This document shows positions 6,910-10,443 of a stretch of DNA of 10,443 nucleotides, in pieces. Made by a program: the position numbers and the translations under genes. Positions within the stretch are counted from its first letter, which is position 1. Each line of letters opens with the position of its first letter. Below the pieces are notes generated by a model. The model did not search any database and was not told the DNA's origin. It worked only from the letters and a program-made list of their open reading frames with translations. This stretch comes from Ilumatobacteraceae bacterium (GTDB lineage: Bacteria; Actinomycetota; Acidimicrobiia; Acidimicrobiales; Ilumatobacteraceae): contig SKSP01000505.1 of NCBI GenBank assembly GCA_007122945.1, positions 1 through 10,443 on the forward strand, given 5' to 3'.

Positions 6910-7577
6910 GTCGATGCCACCCGTGCGGATGCGCTCGGGGCGACCCATGCGCCGTCACCGAGCCCCCGGATCAGCAACGTCGCATACGCGTCGGACAGCT
7001 CCGTCAGGGCGGAGCGCTGGCCGGGGCGACGGTGCAGGTGGCTGGACTTCATGAGCTCGAACACCATGTTCGTGGCCAGCGGCACCGGGATGCGATCGTC
7101 GAAGTCCCCCTCCTCGACCCCCTGGACGATGATGCCCTCGACGAACGCACTGAACGCCTTCCGCCCCGTGATCACCTTCCCGAGGTACTCGGGACTGAGA
7201 CGCATGAACTCGCGTTCCGCGACGATCCCCCACTCACGTTGACGCTCCTTCAGCTCCATCCATCGGGCGATGAAATCCCGGAGCCGCTCCGGAGCGGACG
7301 CCGAGGCGATGTCGTCCGGCTCCTCGAGCACGGTCTTCCAGACCTCCTGAGCACGCATGACGAGCTCGAACAGGAGGTCTTCCTTCGTGTCGATGTAGTA
7401 GTAGATGCTGCCCTTCAGCAGCCCGACCGCGGACGCGATGTCCTGCAAGCTGGCGCCTTCGTATCCCTTCTTGTAGAAGACGTCGGCCGCCGCGAGTACG
7501 ATCTCGTGCCACCGCTGCTCGCGATCACGAGTCCTGCGGCCGTCGCTGCTCGGTGACTGCTTGTCCAACGCGATCAT
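6906..7577 (-). CDS. TetR-family transcriptional regulator, first gene of the operon
   Basis: From the ATG at 7577 the product is 223 residues, a normal TetR length. The N-terminal DNA-binding domain covers about residues 22-70. It includes the conserved helix IVLAAADVFYKKGYEGASL (26-44), then the helix-turn-helix DIASAVGLLKGSIYYYIDTKEDLL near 46-69. The rest is a helical ligand-binding and dimerisation domain with the common FIARWMELKERQREWGI region. TetR proteins usually repress their own gene and a divergent neighbour, and release DNA when a ligand binds; regulators of this type in actinobacteria often sense acyl-CoA esters. Here the divergent neighbour is an aldehyde dehydrogenase. The start is not settled: GAGAGG directly abuts the ATG at 7577, a TTG at 7568 has an ideal 9-bp spacing to it, and a TTG at 7628 lies inside the repeat cluster and is unlikely. 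Confidence 0.93.
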   Translation of the reverse strand: MIALDKQSPSSDGRRTRDREQRWHEIVLAAADVFYKKGYEGASLQDIASAVGLLKGSIYYYIDTKEDLLFELVMRAQEVWKTVLEEPDDIASASAPERLRDFIARWMELKERQREWGIVAEREFMRLSPEYLGKVITGRKAFSAFVEGIIVQGVEEGDFDDRIPVPLATNMVFELMKSSHLHRRPGQRSALTELSDAYATLLIRGLGDGAWVAPSASARVAST

Positions 7578-7591
7578 CCTCTCGTCACCGA

Positions 7592-7663
7592 TGGTGGACG
7601 GTCTGGTGGTGGAGGTCTGGTCATCCAATCCACCAACTTCAATCCACCAAACTTTTGGTAGAT
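7592..7663. promoter_or_regulatory. Candidate TetR operator region: repeats and palindrome
   Basis: Four copies of one 7-mer lie here as a large dyad. TGGTGGA is at 7592-7598 and 7607-7613, and its complement TCCACCA is at 7629-7635 and 7643-7649, with a centre of symmetry near 7621. The two right-hand copies sit inside an 11-bp direct repeat, CAATCCACCAA (7626-7636 and 7640-7650), spaced by 14 bp; GGTCTGGT at 7600-7607 and 7614-7621 has the same 14-bp spacing. The last copy leads into a perfect palindrome, ACCAAACTTTTGGT (7646-7659), which extends to 10 of 11 matched pairs over 7642-7663. This AT-richer patch stands out from the surroundings and lies between the divergent regulator and dehydrogenase genes, as expected for a TetR operator. 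Confidence 0.6.
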
Positions 7664-7691
7664 GCTACGTTCGCCGGTCCGGGCGGCGCAA
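7662..7691 (-). promoter_or_regulatory. Possible promoter for the tetR-led operon
   Basis: On the minus strand TTGCGC (7686-7691) and TAGCAT (7662-7667) lie 18 bp apart and resemble -35 and -10 elements of a housekeeping promoter. Transcription would start near 7655, inside the palindrome at 7646-7659, so a bound repressor would block it. The match is weak and actinobacterial promoters vary, so this is tentative. Confidence 0.3.
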
Positions 7692-7748
7692 ACTTCGTGA
7701 CGCGCGCGCTTCGAGGCGCCAGCGCACCTCGATCAGTAGGGTGATCGC

Positions 7749-9176
7749 ATGTTCATCGACGGCAAGTGGGTCGACGCCCGTTCGGGTCGGACGTTCGACG
7801 TGACGGATCCGGCGACGGGCGAGGTGATCGGATCCGTCCCCGACGGCGATGCCGACGATGCTCACGCCGCCGTCACCGCCGCCGACGCGGCCTTCGGGAG
7901 CTGGTCGACGACCACGGCCCACGAGCGCGCCGACCTCCTCTACCGCACGTGGGAGCTCCTCCGGTCGCGATCGGAGGAGCTCGCGCGGTTGATGACCCGC
8001 GAGCAGGGCAAGCCACTCAAGGCCAGCACCGCCGAGGTCGCGTACGCCGGGGAGTTCCTCCGGTTCTACGCCGAGGAGGCGACCCGGGTCACCGGCGAGT
8101 GGCGCCCGTCGGCCCGCGCCGATCAACGCTTCCTCGTGCTGCGACAGCCCGTCGGCGTCGCCGCGATGATCACACCGTGGAACTACCCCATCTCCATGCT
8201 CACCCGGAAGATGGCACCAGCGCTGGCGGCAGGTTGCACGCTGGTGCTCAAGCCCGCCGAATCGACCCCGTTGTGCGCGAAGGCGGTGTTCGAGCTCTTC
8301 GAGGAAGCCGGCGTGCCGGCCGGCGTGGTCAACCTCGTGACGGCCGAGCAACCCGCCCCGATCGGCGACGTGTTCACGTCCGATCGTCGGGTCCGGAAGC
8401 TCACCTTCACCGGGTCCACGGAGGTCGGACGCCGCCTCGCCGGGCGGGCGACGAGCAACCTGAAGCGGGTGTCGGTCGAGCTCGGCGGTCACGCACCGTT
8501 CATCGTGTTCCCCGACGCCGATCCGGTCCGGGCCGCCAAGGGCGCGGCGGCGCTCAAGTTCCTCAACGCCGGCCAGGCATGCATCAGCCCGAACCGGCTG
8601 TACGTGAGCAAGGAGCACGAGGACGCCTTCCTCGGCACGATGGTCGAGCGTGTCAGCCGGATCAGAGCCGGCAACGGCTTCGACGACGGAGTCGGCGTGG
8701 GGCCCCTCGTGAACGAGGCCGCGGTCGCCAAGGTCGCCGATCACGTGGACGATGCGGTCCGGAAGGGCGCCGATGCCCTGGTGGGCGGCCATCGGTTGGT
8801 GGACGAACCCTACGATCGGGGCCACTTCTACGCTCCGACGCTGCTCTCGGGTGTTCGCGACGACATGAAGATCCACCACGAGGAGACCTTCGGTCCGGTC
8901 GCTCCCGTGATCACCTACGACGACGTCCACGACGTGATCGGGCTGGCGAACGACACCGACTACGGGCTCGCCGCGTACGTGTACACGAACGATCTCGGCA
9001 CGGCGTTCCGGGCACTCGAAGGGCTCCGGTTCGGGATCATCGGGGTGAACGACGTCAACCCGACCTCGGCGTCGGTGCCCTTCGGAGGGATGCAGGACTC
9101 GGGCATCGGTCGCGAAGGCAGCCACGACGGCATCTCGGAGTACCTCGAGACGAAGGTGGCCGCGTTCGCGCTCTGA
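7749..9176 (+). CDS. Aldehyde dehydrogenase family protein, probably NAD-dependent
   Basis: The 475-residue product is a full-length member of the aldehyde dehydrogenase superfamily, which oxidises aldehydes to carboxylic acids with NAD(P). The catalytic cysteine is C278 in NAGQAC and the general base is E244 in VELGG, 34 residues apart as in succinate-semialdehyde dehydrogenases. TPWNYP with N145 stabilises the intermediate, and K168 in LKPAE and the FTGSTEVG loop bind the cofactor. A Glu at 171 usually favours NAD over NADP. The overall pattern resembles GabD-type enzymes, but the residue two after the catalytic Cys is Ser, so the second cysteine of the GabD redox switch is missing. The ATG is preceded by AGTAGGG at 7735-7741. 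The gene is divergent from the TetR gene and probably controlled by it. The true aldehyde substrate is not known. Confidence 0.95.
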   Translation: MFIDGKWVDARSGRTFDVTDPATGEVIGSVPDGDADDAHAAVTAADAAFGSWSTTTAHERADLLYRTWELLRSRSEELARLMTREQGKPLKASTAEVAYAGEFLRFYAEEATRVTGEWRPSARADQRFLVLRQPVGVAAMITPWNYPISMLTRKMAPALAAGCTLVLKPAESTPLCAKAVFELFEEAGVPAGVVNLVTAEQPAPIGDVFTSDRRVRKLTFTGSTEVGRRLAGRATSNLKRVSVELGGHAPFIVFPDADPVRAAKGAAALKFLNAGQACISPNRLYVSKEHEDAFLGTMVERVSRIRAGNGFDDGVGVGPLVNEAAVAKVADHVDDAVRKGADALVGGHRLVDEPYDRGHFYAPTLLSGVRDDMKIHHEETFGPVAPVITYDDVHDVIGLANDTDYGLAAYVYTNDLGTAFRALEGLRFGIIGVNDVNPTSASVPFGGMQDSGIGREGSHDGISEYLETKVAAFAL

Positions 9177-9185
9177 CGCCGCCGA

Positions 9186-10019
9186 CTACCCGCGGGTGAG
9201 CCCGAGCGCTCCCGCGATGACCTCCATCCCCTCGAGCCACGCCTCGACGCTGCCGCGGGTCGGCGCGACGAGGACATGCTGGATGCCGGCCTCCTCGTAG
9301 ACGCCGCGTTCGTGCGCGATCTGTTCGACCGAGTTGTTGCGGGCATCCCAATCGACGCGCAACGAGATCGTGAACGCCTCGTCGGGACGTCGCTCGCGGA
9401 TGCGACCGACCAACGCCGCCGCCTCGTCGGGGGCGACGCGGATGCCGGCGTACCCGTCGCCGCGCTCGACGGCCCGGTCGATCGCGGCGTCGCTGGTCCC
9501 CCCGACCCAGATCGGCATCGGGCCGATCGGCTTGGGCAGCACCCGCATGTCGGCGAACGAGTAGAACTCCCCGTCGTACGTCGCCGGGTCGTCGGTCCAC
9601 GCCGTGCGCATCAGGTCGATGATGTCGTCGAGACGCCGACCTCGATCGCGGTACACGGCTCCCAGCGCCTCGTACTCCAGGCGTGACCAGCCGATCCCGA
9701 TGCCGACGATCAGGCGACCGTTCGAGCAGTAGTCGAGTGTCGCGAGCGTGTTGGCCAGCTGGAGCGGGCTCGCGTACTGCGGGCCGACGAGCACGTTCGT
9801 GCCGATCCCGACGGTGTCGGTGGCCGCCGCAGCGAAGGAGAGGGCGACGAGTGGGTCCGCCAGCATCGGAGCGGGGTACTCCTGGGACACCGGGATGACC
9901 AGGTGGTCGCTCACCCAGACATCCGCGTACCCCAGATCCTCGGCCTTCCGGGCCGATCGCTGGATGGAGTCGGGTGAGAGTGCTCGTCCGAACTGCGCCA
10001 GGTGGATGCCGAATCGCAT
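9186..10019 (-). CDS. Second LLM-class (luciferase-like) F420-type oxidoreductase
   Basis: The 277-residue product is a second luciferase-like TIM-barrel oxidoreductase. It has MRFGIHLAQF at the start, YADVWVSDHLVIP at 31-43, GRLIVGIGIGWSRLEYEALG at 101-120 and MPIWVGGTSDAAIDRA near 168-183, all typical of the F420-dependent group. It resembles the protein at 5531-6430 in these motifs but differs throughout the C-terminal third, so it is a distant paralogue and not a recent copy. GAGAGG (10028-10033, minus strand) lies 8 bp before the ATG, a good ribosome binding site. Its stop is only 9 bp from the stop of the convergent aldehyde dehydrogenase gene. The upstream short-chain dehydrogenase gene is on the same strand, 94 bp away, and may be in the same transcript. 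The substrate is unknown. Confidence 0.93.
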   Translation of the reverse strand: MRFGIHLAQFGRALSPDSIQRSARKAEDLGYADVWVSDHLVIPVSQEYPAPMLADPLVALSFAAAATDTVGIGTNVLVGPQYASPLQLANTLATLDYCSNGRLIVGIGIGWSRLEYEALGAVYRDRGRRLDDIIDLMRTAWTDDPATYDGEFYSFADMRVLPKPIGPMPIWVGGTSDAAIDRAVERGDGYAGIRVAPDEAAALVGRIRERRPDEAFTISLRVDWDARNNSVEQIAHERGVYEEAGIQHVLVAPTRGSVEAWLEGMEVIAGALGLTRG

Positions 10020-10030
10020 GATCGCTCCCT

Positions 10031-10080
10031 CTCGATGGATCTCGATGGATCCGGATGGATCCCGGTGAACTCCGGTGGAC
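10031..10080 (+). repeat. Five degenerate 10-bp tandem repeats upstream of an oxidoreductase gene
   Basis: Successive decamers read CTCGATGGAT, CTCGATGGAT, CCGGATGGAT, CCCGGTGAAC and TCCGGTGGAC, all close to a pattern of pyrimidine-C-C/T-G-R-T-G-R-A-Y. They fill most of the 94-bp gap between the short-chain dehydrogenase stop and the start of the oxidoreductase gene and touch its ribosome binding site. The 10-bp period matches one turn of DNA, so a regulator could bind one face; replication slippage is an equally simple origin. Confidence 0.6.
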
Positions 10081-10113
10081 TTCCGTCGCGTGCTCGTGTC
10101 GTCGTGACGGCGG

Positions 10114-10443
10114 TCAGCGCCGATCGCGCTGCGACGACGGGTCGGGACGCATCCGGTCGAGCAGGTCCGGCGGAAAGTCCCAGAGTCCCTTGCAGCTCGC
10201 CCCCCCGTCGACCACGATCGTCTGCCCGGTCACGGCTCGGGCGAGGTCGGAGCACACGAACACGAGCGCGTCGGCGATGTCGGTCGCCGTGGGTTGCCGC
10301 AGGGGTGTCGCCCGATCGAGCCCGGGGCCGGGCTCGCTCACCTCGTCGGTCGGCGTGAACACGTTGCCGGGCGCGACTGCGTTGACCCTGATCCGGTCCG
10401 GGCCGAGCTCCTCGGACAGCGTCTTGACGAGGTGGATCACACC
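10114..10443 (-). CDS. Short-chain dehydrogenase/reductase, C-terminal part (5' end outside window)
   Basis: The frame is open from the right edge to a TGA at 10116-10114 and gives the last 110 or so residues of a classical SDR, an NAD(P)-dependent oxidoreductase of alcohols, ketones or 3-hydroxyacyl-CoA. The visible part begins in the helix after the catalytic YxxxK, which lies outside the window. It contains RIRVNAVAPGNVFTP, the loop that closes over the cofactor, then DIADALVFVCSDLARAVTGQ and TIVVDGGASCKG, the typical C-terminal strand. The Rossmann nucleotide-binding motif is also beyond the edge. The gene may be co-transcribed with the downstream oxidoreductase. Its final 20 residues are rich in Asp, Pro and Arg and are probably disordered. 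Confidence 0.9.
   Translation of the reverse strand, partial: GVIHLVKTLSEELGPDRIRVNAVAPGNVFTPTDEVSEPGPGLDRATPLRQPTATDIADALVFVCSDLARAVTGQTIVVDGGASCKGLWDFPPDLLDRMRPDPSSQRDRR

Noticed and set aside
6907..6948. Longer start of the SnoaL-like gene at 6948
   Set aside because: It would overlap the regulator gene by more than 40 bp, while the ATG at 6909 gives the standard ATGA overlap and normal domain length.
7665..9125. 486-codon open frame on the minus strand opposite the aldehyde dehydrogenase
   Set aside because: It is the antisense shadow of a clear dehydrogenase gene with all catalytic residues, and its translation is rich in Arg, Gly and His without recognisable motifs.

Overview
This is a very GC-rich window whose genes use almost only G or C at third codon positions. 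It has GTG starts, two luciferase-like oxidoreductases of the coenzyme-F420 type, family III CoA transferase, crotonase and acyl-CoA ligase genes, and GAGAGG-type ribosome binding sites. Together these point to an actinobacterial chromosome; an uncultured or Acidimicrobiia-like lineage is a guess. I see no rRNA, tRNA, CRISPR array, phage or transposon sequence, and the region looks like ordinary accessory catabolism.

Left part (1-1425). A reading frame that enters from outside the window ends at 117 and carries an in-frame 66-bp repeat. It is followed 41 bp later by an HtpX-like membrane zinc protease (159-1325). Bases 1326-1425 separate that gene from a convergent one and hold a GC-rich hairpin.

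Divergent CoA pair (1426-3656). A family III (CaiB/BaiF-like) CoA transferase on the minus strand and a crotonase-fold (enoyl-CoA hydratase/isomerase-like) protein on the plus strand face away from each other with overlapping 5' ends. In both proteins the segments appear in a rearranged order: the part normally at the C-terminus lies before the part normally at the N-terminus, as in a circular permutation. This is the most unusual thing in the window.

Minus-strand operon (7577 down to 3701). The order of transcription is a TetR-family regulator, a SnoaL/NTF2-like protein, a luciferase-like F420-type oxidoreductase, an acyl-CoA synthetase, and a 104-residue protein of unknown function. The first three junctions overlap as ATGA, ATGA and TGATG, and the last gap is 7 bp, so translation is probably coupled. 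The regulator is divergent from an NAD-type aldehyde dehydrogenase (7749-9176). The intergenic region carries a cluster of direct and inverted repeats that is a good candidate for the TetR operator.

Right part (9177-10443). A second luciferase-like oxidoreductase is convergent with the dehydrogenase, with 9 bp between the stops. A run of 10-bp repeats lies upstream of it, and the C-terminal part of a short-chain dehydrogenase runs off the right edge.

How the genes could work together (inference): an F420-dependent oxidation and an aldehyde dehydrogenase would deliver a carboxylic acid. The ligase would activate it to a CoA thioester, and the CoA transferase, crotonase and short-chain dehydrogenase could process CoA esters further, with the TetR protein sensing a pathway intermediate. 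The substrate cannot be read from the sequence.
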